In this document: piece after piece, positions 1-9,595 of the stretch
How the letters are laid out: each line of letters starts with the position of its first letter
How positions within the stretch are numbered: position 1 is the stretch's first letter
NCBI GenBank assembly: GCA_019633425.1
Contig: WSUB01000324.1
Location: 1 to 23,879, forward strand
Source: Tulasnella sp. 424
Taxonomy: Eukaryota > Basidiomycota > Agaricomycetes > Cantharellales > Tulasnellaceae
Reading direction: 5' to 3'
Length of the DNA: 23,879 nt
The notes under the pieces: model-generated
Told to the model about the DNA's origin: nothing
Databases searched by the model: none
Seen by the model: the letters and a program-made list of their open reading frames with translations, nothing else
Program-made: the position numbers and the translations under genes

Positions 1-929
1 GTACCTGCGTGGGGGATCGTGAGTGACGCGTCGAGTGGGTGATGCTGGGGTGGGCCAAGAAAGTGTCAATATCTGTAAATAACGGTGGCAAAATGTGTTC
101 CCATTTCCACCGGCGTAGTGCCAACAATCTGACGCGCATCACTGAAACAACCGCAACAACGGTCGTGTGCGATTCTCGGTGCGATCTTTTCTGTTGGGGT
201 ACGAGTGGTCAGACTATAGCCTCTAGAAGAATATCTACTAAGGACTCTTCTGGTTGCATTAGTGACGGTTAAGAAGTGCTACTGTGGGATACACGATGGA
301 TTTTAACGAGCTATGGTGGACCCGAATCGGGGGAAACGTAACCGCCAAACGCGAGGGTGCGTATCTATACTTACGTCGTCCGCGTAACAATCAAAAGGAG
401 TGGGTCGGTAAGGGAAAAGCGATCGAGCTCAATGAAGGTACGCCGCGAAGAAACAGAAAACCAATGGAATAGTTTATGCCTAGGCCTTAATCTTATTGTT
501 TGAGTCCGTGGCCTTATATCTAGAAATAAACTTTGGCAGACCGCAATGTCGAGATTTGGAGACTGGGCTCAGGCTTGCCGGTGTACACTCGTTTGGAACC
601 AGCTCCTGAGCATTACGGCATTAATATGACTCCCTCAATCCCACCAGTTACCTCGCCTTTCGTGCCATAAAGACGCAATCTGCGATGTCCCGATCAATCG
701 CATGCCCGACGTCAAAAGGGGGGGGTGAGGTGGTGGTGATCACATGACCGCAGAGGAGATCGCCGTCTAGAAGACACCGTCGTGCCACGGCTCACAGGCA
801 ATCGCCACCCACCCCATTTTCCTCCCTAGCTTCACTGTCCTCTCAAGAACCGTTAGCGACTTGTTCTTTTATCACAAAGGTCTCTACTTCTGCAAACGAC
901 TGTGTTTCAGGCCAGGCGCTCAGCACTTA

Positions 930-1645
930 ATGTCATCACTTGGGCAATCGGAGCAAGGTAAGAAGCGTCGGCAACCGTCTCTGGAAGGAGAGACGTCCTG
1001 TTACGCGAAGCTCATCAGCCCTGTGGGTTTGGCAGTAAAGGATTTCAGAGGGAAAAGTGGGGCCGAATGCGAAAACTTCATTAAGAGTATTCGCAAAGCC
1101 GCTTGGAAAGAGGGGAAGCTTCGAGATGCGCTCTGGATGGCGGACTTAGCATCGCTTCACTTCTCAGGAAAGGCTCTTAAATGGCACTCCGATCTCCCTC
1201 TGGACGTTCGCCAAGATTGGTTCAAGCAGGAGATGGCTCTTTTGGAACATTGGCCGCCTCCAGCCGACGCGAGCGAAGAAGAACCTGAGTAAATGCGCCT
1301 TTCGCCTCCGCGTCAATCGTTATCTCTGACTCTCAAGGTCTCTGGTTTTCCTTTTACTTTAGAGGGGCCATCGTTCCTACTCCAGCCGCGGCTTCTCTCC
1401 TACCGACGCAAGCAGGGGAATCGTCAGATATTGGTGTTATGCAGTTCGTTCCAATATCCGGGAATGAAGAATCCATGTACATCGCCGGGCCGGATCCCGC
1501 GGGACGATGTAAACTTACGAAAGAAGCTGAGAAAGCTATCCGCTTGCGATGGGATCTGTCAGGAGGCTCGGGAACTCGGGTCCTTGAATGGGTTGTAGGT
1601 CAAACCCTCCATCTCTATCCCGTTGGCTGCGCGGTTGGACGCTGA
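930..1645 (+). CDS. Retroelement gag-like protein, spliced, probably a fragment
   Basis: The model joins 930-1288 and 1363-1645. The intron has donor GTAAAT, branch CTGAC and a pyrimidine-rich acceptor ctttag, and the exons join in phase. The product would be 213 aa. The middle of exon 1 looks like a retrotransposon gag N-terminal region: CENFIKSIRKAAWKEGK, then WMADLASLHFSGKALKW, then W plus a hydrophobic stretch. Exon 2 is Ala/Pro-rich and then reads CKLTKEAEKAIRLRW. Gag-like proteins of this layout occur as multi-copy families in Agaricomycetes; that is from memory, not a search. The open frame continues upstream to 861 without another ATG, so 930 is taken as the start. A further block at about 1796-1960, reading WGQQPFRLSVWKLS in its middle, resembles a C-terminal part but cannot be joined with good splice sites. 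The gene may therefore be truncated or decayed. No protease, RT or integrase is nearby. Confidence 0.5.
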
Positions 1646-2554
1646 CTGGATCCGTGCTCTTATATCTATTAGGGCTCGGGAAGCAAGTGGCTAGCAATCC
1701 ATTGGTCGGTCGAGAAACCTAATTTTTCACAGGGCTCGACGATGTAAGTCGAGTCAACTATGGTTGTGAGGTCCCTTGCAGCTCGTTGAAGATGAAATCT
1801 GGTTGTCAGATTGGCACGACTGACCGTCGTCGATCCCGACACTTTGACCCCTGCCACGTCAAGAGCTTTTGGTTGGGGGCAGCAACCCTTCCGACTCAGC
1901 GTTTGGAAGCTTTCCTCAGAAGGACGGACCACGCTGGTGTGGAAGGACGGCGTTAAGGGTACGTCACTGCCCTGCCTTTCCTTTCACCCGCCCCGGAGTG
2001 ACTTAAATTTTAACCGTTAATCAGAAATCCAGCTAGAGGCAGTTCGGGCCGGAAGTTACATATATATCGTTGTTGATCCGGTTGCGTATCAGAAAGCGAA
2101 TCCGGACGAGAGACGAGGTGTAAGCCCACAAAACTATCCACAAATAAGTCCACAGTGTTGAGCACCTTGTCATGTAGCGCTTGGTATTCCAACCAATTTA
2201 AGATCTAGGACCTAATCTTCGATCCTACATATACGTCTGCATTGCGTAAGGTAATCTTGTAGCTGCTAGGCCATGAATAGTCATTCGCGGCTCTGGACCA
2301 TTCCATGCAGAATTTCCCAATGTTCGAGTCCCGATGTCGACTATCCGAGAATCCTATTGTACTCGTGCGGGCAGATGGGGATAAGAATGCCAGTGAATTT
2401 AGCACGGTGTCGAGGAATTCCGGAATCCGGACGCCTAGCACAGTCGATTCCTTGGCTACTGGATTGCTAAGAAGTCGCATTTTGGGGAATGTTTGCGTAT
2501 TTTTAAGGAGGTGGCCTCACGTCAAAGGAATCATCGGCACAAAGCCGGTCGGGG

Positions 2555-2577
2555 AGGAATCGGCGAAACCGATTCCT
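2555..2577. repeat. Perfect 9-bp inverted repeat (hairpin)
   Basis: The arms aggaatcgg and ccgattcct flank a 5-base loop, cgaaa. The repeat sits in a stretch where gaatc/gattc words recur many times (about 2300-2890, for example ggaatcggaatac at 2690). It looks like part of a repetitive noncoding element; no coding role is seen. Confidence 0.6.
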
Positions 2578-3404
2578 TGAACGTCGCCGCCCACGACTCC
2601 GCGCCCACTTCCCCCACAATGACCCAATTGCTCAAATATAAAGCGCGTGCTGTTTCCGAGATATTTCTGCACTGAGATTATAGTACAATCGGAATCGGAA
2701 TACATTCCGGAATTTCGGTGGTTGAGGAATCGGGAGTCGGGGATTCCAAATCTCGATGGAGAGGGTCCCGATTTCTCTCAAAATTCTGTTGAATTCTCTT
2801 GAATCGTTGCGAATCGAATAGAGGATGTGAATCAAATTGATTGTAATGAGTTTATTGTGATTCACTTGAATCGCCTTGAATCAACTTTTTATGCAATGGA
2901 CCAGGTCACGTTTGTTACGTGCCTGGAACATGACCCATGTTACGATGCCGTGCCCAGCAGGTGCATGATACGTGTCCGCAATTATTCAACGCCCATTACA
3001 CGACCAAAGCATGTCTATCTCATGAGCTGTGGTCAGCTTTTGTACGCTGGCGATGTTTCGGCTGTGTCCCGGGCAAAAACACTCATAGGGCACGGCCAGG
3101 TCATGCGGCCAACACATGCAGGTCATTCATTAGGCATGCCGCATACCTCGCCCATGCATGAGCAGATAACACGGCTGGGAAATATCAGATACATGCCAAG
3201 TGTATATTCTAAAGACATGGGTCGTGCCTAATATATGTAGGGAAATCAGACACGGGTCTGGCATTCCCGGAACACTTAGAATACACGACTTTGGCATGCA
3301 TGTGACACTCTACATGTTTAAATCAAAGCATTCCCATGACACGAGCAAAACATGGCATAGGCACGACCCGTGTTTGAAGGAGGAGCATGGGCAGTGAACG
3401 AGAC

Positions 3405-3434
3405 TGTGACACGTCACGGTCACGAGCCGTGACC
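3405..3434. repeat. Two adjacent short palindromes in a CACG/CATG-rich stretch
   Basis: The word gtgacacgtcac is followed at 3418-3434 by ggtcacg-agc-cgtgacc, a perfect 7-bp stem with a 3-base loop. The surrounding 2890-3480 region is unusually rich in CATG, CACG and their complements. This suggests a repetitive noncoding element rather than a gene. Confidence 0.5.
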
Positions 3435-3509
3435 TTGACATGTTAGAAACAGGTTCCAGCCCAAGGCACGACTGCTTTCCCCTTGTGTGACCCAAATAAA
3501 GCCTGCGTC

Positions 3510-3532
3510 TAAACCACCGAGTCTGTGGTTTA
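3510..3532. repeat. Inverted repeat at the right edge of the unit 1 insertion
   Basis: The arms taaaccac and gtggttta are separated by 7 bases. The counterpart in unit 2 is 9227-9249, with one mismatch in the left arm. It lies about 20 bases inside the point where homology between the units resumes, so it could be a remnant of an element end or an insertion hotspot. Confidence 0.5.
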
Positions 3533-3656
3533 AAGAGTTGGTCGTTGAGGGCGGACCTCGATGCAGAAATGGGATGCCCCATTGTGTGCTGTACAGTAAA
3601 TCGACACAAAGTTTTGAAGCAAGGATTCAAAAGACCGAGATTATTGGAGCCTTTTC

Positions 3657-3855
3657 GCTCGCGAAAACGATGACATTGTGCGGTAGCGTCAAAGAGGTAG
3701 CGAAAACGAGTTTGTTTTCGCCATCATTTTCGCCATTCATCGTTTCGCCTCTTTTCCACCATGCATTGCGAGAACCTGATTCCATTTTCGCAACCTTTTC
3801 GAGCAATCGAACAAAAGGGCGAGGAACTGTCATAATATCAGCATTTTTCGCCAGC
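3657..3855. mobile_element. MITE-like element, unit 1 copy
   Basis: The ends form an imperfect inverted repeat: left gctcgcgaaaacg, and the complement of the right end gctggcgaaaaat. The interior is full of TTTTCGC and GCGAAAA words in both orientations. There is no convincing coding frame. The unit 2 counterpart (9375-9595) has better-matched ends. No target-site duplication was recognised. It may instead be a local family of TTTTCGC palindromes. Confidence 0.35.
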
Positions 3856-3869
3856 AGGAAAAATGTGAC

Positions 3870-4440
3870 ATACTCCCGCCGAGTAAGAGGGCTTGGCTCT
3901 GCACGCCTATTCTTACAGGAGCTGGGACCGATATCTACACTATGTTGTGGCTTGCTTTAGGCTTCCATGCTTCGTGTCGACCATTGACGTAGACAAAGGG
4001 CAGGGGGATTTACCGCGAGCCCCAACAGAAGGCACCAAGCCCGGCAAGCTGCACCGTTCGGCGATGTAGCCAGTAAGTACTTTCGCATCACACCAATATT
4101 CATCCAGAGTCTTTTTCAAGAAAGGATGGGTGGCTTTTCCCGAGTGGTCATTTTGCCGAAATCGGTATCCTGGTGGAACAAGAAACGAAGGCATGGCGAT
4201 CGTCCGTGTTGGCGCCCGTCGGGTTCACCGGCATTCCATCCCAACTTTGTTGGCGAGGCACTCATATCGGTCAGAAATGACTAAATATCAGAACACGGAA
4301 GCCCTTGAGATGGGTTTGGGTGGTCCATAGGTGCGCGGAAGTAGCCAGTTCTGCGACAGCGGCCCCACGTGATCGTTCGGCGTTCATGCGCGCCGTTGTA
4401 TTGTGCCACACCTCATCCTCTTTTCTTCATTCCGGGTCGA
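3870..4440. other. Upstream region of the iron permease, unit 1; no gene seen
   Basis: This stretch is colinear with about 9610-10173 in unit 2 and well conserved (for example tccatgcttcgtgtcgac in both), but frames are interrupted in both copies. No divergently oriented Fet3 ferroxidase reading frame is visible on either strand. The unit 1 and unit 2 sequences part company at about 4392/10173, just upstream of the permease start. Confidence 0.6.
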
Positions 4441-4447
4441 CCGTCCG

Positions 4448-4485
4448 CCATTCCTCCTCCCCCTCCCCTCCCTCCCCTCGCTTTC
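4448..4485 (+). promoter_or_regulatory. Pyrimidine (CT)-rich core promoter tract of permease copy A
   Basis: An almost uninterrupted C/T tract runs up to 4 bases before the ATG at 4490. CT-rich tracts just upstream of the start are common in strongly expressed filamentous-fungal genes. The tract is missing upstream of copy B. Confidence 0.45.
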
Positions 4486-4489
4486 AAGC

Positions 4490-6064
4490 ATGATAGCTGT
4501 GTTCAGCGTCCCACTTTTCTTCGTCGTACGTTCCACTCCTCCCCCCAAAGCCATCCCAACCCAGTTAACCCCCATTGCAGGTATTGCGAGAAGCCCTCGA
4601 GGCATCCATCATCGTCTCTGTCCTACTCGCTCTCGTATGTAGAGCAAATCGTCTAGCAACCAGGCTCAGGCAACACCACCGCCGTCGCCCGCGAACGTAC
4701 CACCGACAGCGACGGAAAGAAACGGGAAGGGTCTCACACCTCTGAGAGTGAAGATTTGGCTCTCGGGAGCGAGGCAGAAACCAATGGTTTGATCAAGAAG
4801 ATGCGCATCTTGGTCTTTGCAGGTTCGGTCTTGGGTCTTTTCGTCGCTCTGGCTATGTGCGTCTTTGTTATCTTGTCACTTGGCATGCCCTTTTCCCACC
4901 ACTAACCTCCCGCCCCCTCCCTTACTTACAGTGGTGCTGCTTCTCTTGCGGTGTGGCTCACTCAAGTCAATGATCTCTTCGGCGCCAACGAGGAAATCTG
5001 GGAGGGCACGTTCAACCTCATCGGGTGAGTTGCCCATACGTTGGCTATTCTCGGAAACGCCAAAATGCGCCAAGGCTGACCGACATACCGGATTCTGCAC
5101 ACAGCGCGATCCTGATCTTCGTCATGGGCCTCACCATGCTTCGCATCGACAAGGCCAAAGCCATGTGGCGCGCCAAGCTGCACAAGGCCTTCATCTCCGA
5201 CGTCGCAAACACCGCCACCCAGGGACCCACCTCTAAATGGGCGAAATGGAACCCCTTCCGCGGTGGACGCGACCTCAGCGACGAGGATAAGTGGGAGATG
5301 TCTAGCGGGAAGTGGGCGTTGTTCCTTTTGCCGTTTATTACCGTCATGCGAGAGGGTTTGGAGGCTGTCGTTTTCATTGGTGGTGTGAGTATTCTCTCTG
5401 GGTCACTTGAGATAGGATGTTAAGTCTTGGGGTATTAGGTCTCCCTCGGCCAAAAAGCAACCGCCATCCCTCTGGCAGCCATCGTCGGTCTTCTCTGCGG
5501 TCTCATCGTCGGTTGCATCATCTACAGATCCTCATCTCGCACACCCATCTCCATCTTCCTCGTCATCTCCACCAACCTCTTGCTCCTCGCCGGTGCCGGT
5601 CTCTTCTCCAAGGCTATCGGAAGCTTCCAGAGGAACAGGTTCAACAAGATGTGAGAACCCCCCCACCTCCATCCCGGTTTGGCCGCTGACCATGACATTT
5701 CTTTTTAGGGTCGGCGCTGACGTCGCTGAAGCGGGTAACAGAACCGGCAGCTACTACGTCCGCGGCAACATCTGGCACTTGAACTGCTGTAACCCCGAGG
5801 ACAAGTACGGAAACGGTGGATGGGCCATCTTTGCCGCCATCTTCGGTTGGTCCAACGACGGCTCCGTCGGTACCGTCCTCGGTTACATCTTCTACTGGAT
5901 CGCAGTCGTCGTCGCTCTGGTCGTCATGCAGATTAACGAGGTGGGTTGCAAAGAATCCCGATTTTTTTGGTTTTTCGCCTTTCCGGTTTGCTGACCAAAT
6001 GGTTCGCCTTTTTTTGCCCCTCTAGAAAAAGCACCGCAGACGCGCTTCTGCCCAGACGGCTTAG
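4490..6064 (+). CDS. FTR1: High-affinity iron permease Ftr1, copy A (frame interrupted near codon 31)
   Basis: This is a plasma-membrane iron permease of the Ftr1/Fip1 family, which takes up Fe3+ together with a Fet3-type multicopper ferroxidase. Exons: 4490-4525, 4581 to about 4634, about 4657-4856, 4932-5024, 5105-5384, 5439-5650, 5709-5940 and 6026-6064. All other junctions have good GT...AG sites and correct phase. Family marks are the N-terminus MIAVFSVPLFFV running into VLREALEAS (first REXLE motif), NEEIWEG, MREGLEAVVFIGGVS (second motif, REGLE, near residue 210), several hydrophobic helices, the C-terminal FGWSNDGSVGTVLGYIFYW, and a basic tail ending RRRASAQTA. The length (about 381 aa) fits the family. 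Compared with copy B, a 4-nt insertion near 4635-4638 shifts the frame, and the original frame meets TAG at 4654-4656. Removing the 22 bases 4635-4656 as an intron would restore the frame. Otherwise it is a recent pseudogene or holds a sequencing error. Confidence 0.85.
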
Positions 6065-6279
6065 ACGATGAAACTTGACCTATCCTTTGGCCGTTGCCGA
6101 GGTCAAGTTTTCTACCGCCCGGGGTCCTAATTTCTAGGCGAGCTTATTCAAATGATATTTCTGGTTTTTTCTTTTTTCACGGAGGATACTTCTTCGTTTT
6201 CACGTCTTCCGACGGGAACCAGCATGTGCTTTTTTTTCAATTGTCGTTTACTTCTTTTTGGCGGTTATATTTTGTGACG

Positions 6280-6285
6280 AATAAA
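6280..6285 (+). terminator. Polyadenylation signal AATAAA, permease copy A
   Basis: AATAAA lies 216 bases after the permease stop, in the context gacgaataaaagatgatctt. The same block is conserved in unit 2 at 12141-12146. Confidence 0.5.
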
Positions 6286-6620
6286 AGATGATCTTACCCC
6301 CAGTTTCTATTATCCGAAAAAGAGTGCAATTCTGCTGTGTCGACGTCTGGAGTACTTCGCGTCGCGCGTGGAGCGAATTCTAAAATGAGAGCAGCCAAGC
6401 CAAGATAACATTCGAAACCAAAAGTACGCCGAGAGTTCAGAAATAAAATATCGAGAATGAGACAGAGGAGTCGAAGGATACAAAAATTAAAGAGAACAAC
6501 ACCGATAGCCGAGAAGAAAGGAAAACCGAGTCTTTTACAAGTCAAAAAACCCAGAACCGAGCAGTGGGAGAAAGTCTAAGAGAGAAAATGATACAGGAAA
6601 CGAGTCTAGAGAAAGGAAAT
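6286..6620. other. Convergent 3' intergenic region, unit 1
   Basis: This purine-rich DNA lies between the 3' end of the permease and the stop of the - strand gene (6621). It is conserved in unit 2 (about 12147-12540). I see no gene in it; it probably holds the 3' UTR of the - strand gene. Confidence 0.5.
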
Positions 6621-7780
6621 CTAATTCGGTCGGGTGGCCGAGGGACGTCGAGTCCGAGAAGGAGGGACGAGGTACCTGTTAAAAAAGGTGAGATTAGCGG
6701 TCGCGTTAAGCATGTCGGCTCTAGAAGGAAAGGTGGCACGAACCGTTGCCAGCGAGTGGCCGGGGATTCCAACGAGAACGGCCCTTCATACGAGCCATCA
6801 TCTTCATCCCTCTCGCCGAGGGATCCCTCGTTGTAAAAACTAGAAACTCCTCGACCGGCGAGGAGCCTGTCAAGAAAAAGTAGTAGATAACAGGTTTGGT
6901 TAGCGGCCAGGTTACAGCCCCGTAGTACAAAAGAAAGACGAACCTCTGACGAGTAGCGTCCCTCGCTCGGGTGGAATGTTGTTCCACCGCTTGTCCCCGC
7001 CGGGTAGCAACACAAACCCTTTTGACCTCGACAGGGACGCAGTCCCCGGAGGCAGTGGGATGGAGGTCGGCGGGGCGGTCTACGTCGGCGCGCGAGTTAC
7101 TGGGGCCGCGTCGCCGACGCTCTTTGGCTTGAAGCCCAGCTTCGATGAGGTGGTCATGGTTGCTCAGCAGGGAGTCCGACTTGACCTGCAAGTCGAACTG
7201 CCTCGCTCGTCGTTTCGCCTTCTTTTCCTCCTCCTTTGCCAGCGTCTTAGCCTCCAGAGCTTCGACTGGACGACGTACTGCGAACTGGCGCGCCCCGTCC
7301 TGCGGGTCGCGCGGCGAGTTGGCAGCTCTCAAGGTCGAGCTGGGGAGAGGTGGCGCTGCCGCTGGAAAGTCCGCCCAATCGAGTGGAGGGTAACGACCGA
7401 ACGGGTCGTATCCCACACTCGGAGTATAAAAGGTCTAGATAAGAAGAGGAGAAGACGTCGGTTAGTTTAGGACGAGCAAAAGACAGTCGAATCACATCGA
7501 TACATACCTCAAGGGAAGGCGGGGTGATTGGGGGGTGGTTATGTTGCTGCTCCCCGGTCGAAAGCATCAGAATTGTTTAAAACGGCTCAAATAATGGTAC
7601 CAAGCTCACCCGGGTCTTGGCAAGGGGCGACTTCATGGCTTTGAGAACCCTTCCAAGGACAGAGGGGTTCTTGGTGGGTGTCGCGGTGGGTTTGGCAGGC
7701 TTGGCTTGTTGGTCGGTCGGCTCGGTCCTGGCGGGGGTAGACTTCTTGAGGGAGCGGGTAGAGAAGATTTTAAAGAGCAT
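6621..7780 (-). CDS. Unrecognised spliced gene, copy A (intact, 293 aa)
   Basis: The function is unknown. Exons on the - strand: 7780-7610, 7549-7508, 7434-6944, 6866-6744 and 6675-6621. The introns are 60, 73, 77 and 68 nt, with donors GTGAGC, GTATGT, GTTCGT and GTTCGT, and acceptors GAGCAG (tandem), ctag, acag and aacag. All phases agree. The start MLFKIFSTRSLKK is basic and is followed by a Pro/Thr/Lys-rich linker. The middle has FYTPSVGYDPFGRYPPLDWA. Next comes a Lys/Arg/Glu-rich stretch (EEEKKAKRRARQFDLQVK) that could form a helix. Exon 4 is acidic (GERDEDDGSYEG), and the tail is basic. No signal peptide or membrane segment is clear. The gene converges on the permease and is duplicated with it, and a TATA box lies about 125 bases upstream. 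Exons 1 and 2 are conserved in copy B, which supports them as real coding DNA. Confidence 0.6.
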
Positions 7781-7900
7781 GGTGAATGAAAGTATAAACG
7801 TGTAAGGATTTGGAGGAAGGCAAGTGCAAGGACGGGAGTGCGATGGCAAGAGGGCAAGAACGTCGAAAGTTGAGAGAGACGAGGAGCTCGAGAGAGCAGA

Positions 7901-7908
7901 TTCTTATA
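7901..7908 (-). promoter_or_regulatory. TATA box of the - strand gene, copy A
   Basis: On the - strand the sequence reads ggaatataagaatctg, about 125 bases upstream of the start at 7780. It lies in a block of about 55 bases (7867-7920) that is almost unchanged in unit 2, where it reads atatataaat. It includes gctctctcgagctcctcg just downstream, a likely transcription start region. Confidence 0.55.
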
Positions 7909-8055
7909 TTCCAGTACTGCTTCCGTCACATGGGAGGATTGGGCGACGATGGCGACTGCTCTTTGGGCTTGGGCAGACGTGTTCACTATTCTACCTCCAT
8001 TCCCAATTGATTTTCCCCGCGAAGGACAAGCAAAAGCTTTAGCGCTGAGGCGCAC

Positions 8056-8440
8056 CGTTGCGGGGAAGCAACAGCCGATCGAACGTGACATCATAGATAG
8101 TAAACTTTTAGACCTCGCCGGCGACTTCCGCAAGGCGCCGAATCCTGCGAGGCAGGCCCAGGGACGTCGCTGATCCATCAATTTACAGCTTAGACGTTTG
8201 TTCAAGCGTGCTTTAAGACCTCAAGCCTGCTGCTCGGGTGTCTGGGGAGCACGGCGGTCAAGGGTTGACGGGGAAGACGTCATCGGTTTCTCTCTCTCCC
8301 GCGGCCAAAGGACCTTTTGTTTCTATTGCCCAAGAGTATCCCCAGCAAAGCCCAGCCCACCCCCTCCGAGCCAAGAAAGTAACCATACAGTCCCAAATTA
8401 GCTATGCGGGCTTTTAGCTCATGTATACTAGCGGCCTTGC
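8056..8440. other. Unit 1-specific segment near the unit end; no gene recognised
   Basis: About 380 bases are present in unit 1 but absent from unit 2, where gcgaaggacaaggaaag runs almost directly into the tail. A - strand frame crosses it but ends inside variable sequence and resembles nothing I know. It may be an insertion in unit 1 or a deletion in unit 2. Confidence 0.5.
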
Positions 8441-8581
8441 TCCTTCGCTGAACCAGGCCCGAGCCCATCGTTCGTTTGCCCATTTTAGCGGATACCATAA
8501 TATCATATGTCTGAGATATTCGAGTACCTGCTAGGGGGATCGTGAGTGACGCGTCGAGTGGGTGGTGCTGGGGTGGGCCAC

Positions 8582-9374
8582 GAAGGGTCATTATCTGTAA
8601 ACAACGGAGGTAAAATGTGTCCTCGTTTCCACCGGCGTAGTGCCAACATTTCCTCCGCCATTAGCTGAAGTGCATCACCGAAACAGCGGTCGTGTGCGAT
8701 TCCCGGCGCGACCCTTCTCCAATCGACTGTTCAGGTACGACTCGTTAGCCTGTAGCCTCCAATGAACCTGTTCATCAATGCTAAGGACTCCTCTGGTTGG
8801 ATCGGTGACAATTACGAGGTGCTGCAGTGTGATACGGAATGGACTTCACGAATTATGGTTGACCTGAATTGGGACAGACGTAACCTTGAAAAGAGCAAAA
8901 CGCGAGGATGCGCATCATTCCATACGTCGTCCGCGTAACAGCCAAGAAAGGTGGGTCGGTCAGGGGAAAGCGATCGAGTTCAATGAAAGCTCACCGCGAA
9001 GAGACAGGGAGAAGGCGCGTGTTTACGACAAGACCAGGCGTGCCAATGTGCAGGCTCAGACAGATGCGTTCGCCGAAGCCGCAATCGTCTAAGAACGGAA
9101 AGCTCCCGAGTCTTGCTTAATGCTGCTACTGGTACCGCTGCTAGCTTGGGCCTTGGCTCACAAATGCTGGTCGAGTTGGGCGATGGTAGAGGGAGGTAAA
9201 CCTTTGACCCAAATAAAGCCTGCGTCTAAACCGCTGAGTCCGTGGTTTAAAGAGTCGGTCGGTTGAGAGCAGGCCTCAATGCAGAAGTTGGATGCCCCAT
9301 TGTGTGCTGTGCAGTAAATCGACACAAAGTTTTGGAGCAAGGATTCAAACCACTGGAAGCATTGGAGCCTTTTC
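8582..9374. other. Head region of unit 2; no gene seen
   Basis: This is colinear with 59-466 of unit 1, then with 3488-3656 after the point where unit 1 carries its 3 kb insertion. Short open frames (for example 8886-9092) have counterparts in unit 1 that are not conserved as protein, so I do not call a gene. Bases 9010-9204 are absent from unit 1. Confidence 0.55.
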
Positions 9375-9595
9375 GCTGGCGAAAACGCTTGCGGAAACGG
9401 TGATATGTGCGGTAACGTCAAAGAGGTAGCGAAAACGAGTCTGTTTTCGCCACCATGTTCGCCTGTCGTCTTTCGCCTCGTTTCTGCCGTGCATTACAAA
9501 AACCTGTTTCCATTTTCGCCACCCTTTCGAGCAATCAAACAAAAGGGCGAAAAGCTGTCCATAATATCAGCATTTTTAACCATCGTTTCCGCCAG
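9375..9595. mobile_element. MITE-like element, unit 2 copy
   Basis: The left end is gctggcgaaaacg, and the complement of the right end is gctggcggaaacg: 12 of 13 positions match. The body is 221 bp with recurrent TTTTCGC/GCGAAAA words and no gene. It was present before the duplication, since both units carry it at the same place. Assignment to a transposon superfamily is not possible from what is visible. Confidence 0.4.

Larger units (their letters stand above)
467..3487. mobile_element. About 3 kb insertion specific to unit 1, probably composite
   Basis: Unit 1 has about 3 kb here that is absent at the matching place in unit 2 (9010-9204). From left to right it holds 390 bases with no gene seen, a spliced gag-like gene (930-1645) with a possible further coding remnant to about 1960, an AT-rich stretch full of gaatc words (about 2300-2890), and a stretch dense in CATG and CACG words (about 2890-3480). 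I found no long terminal repeats or clear terminal inverted repeats at the edges. It may be several nested insertions rather than one element. The boundaries are accurate to about 20 bases. Confidence 0.6.
1..8523. repeat. Tandem segmental duplication, unit 1
   Basis: This is the first unit of a tandem duplication. Its head (gtacctgcgtgggggatcgt and on) recurs at 8524 and 13710. Its tail (8443-8523, tgaaccaggcccgagccc and on) recurs at about 13633-13709. Homology with unit 2 runs colinearly through the head (1-466), a MITE-like element, the region upstream of the iron permease, the permease gene, its 3' region and the - strand gene. Unit 1 is longer because of an insertion at about 467-3487 and a smaller one at about 8056-8440. 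Similarity was judged by eye. The permease exons differ at only a small fraction of positions; intergenic DNA and introns differ more and carry indels. The window starts exactly at the unit boundary, so further units could lie to the left. Confidence 0.85.

Noticed and set aside
1744..1781. A perfect GTAAGT donor followed by cttgcag, as a second intron of the gag-like gene
   Set aside because: The intron would be only 38 nt, and the frame after it meets a stop, so it cannot link exon 2 to the later coding block.
3487..3960. A 157-codon + strand frame upstream of permease copy A
   Set aside because: It runs through the MITE-like element, and the colinear unit 2 sequence does not conserve it as a protein.
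7633..8205. A 190-codon - strand frame overlapping exon 1 and the promoter of the - strand gene
   Set aside because: It runs through the TATA box and uses a different frame from the conserved exon 1. Its upstream half has no counterpart in unit 2.
8280..8591. A - strand frame crossing the unit 1/unit 2 junction
   Set aside because: It joins unit 1-specific DNA to the next unit head and has no recognisable motif.
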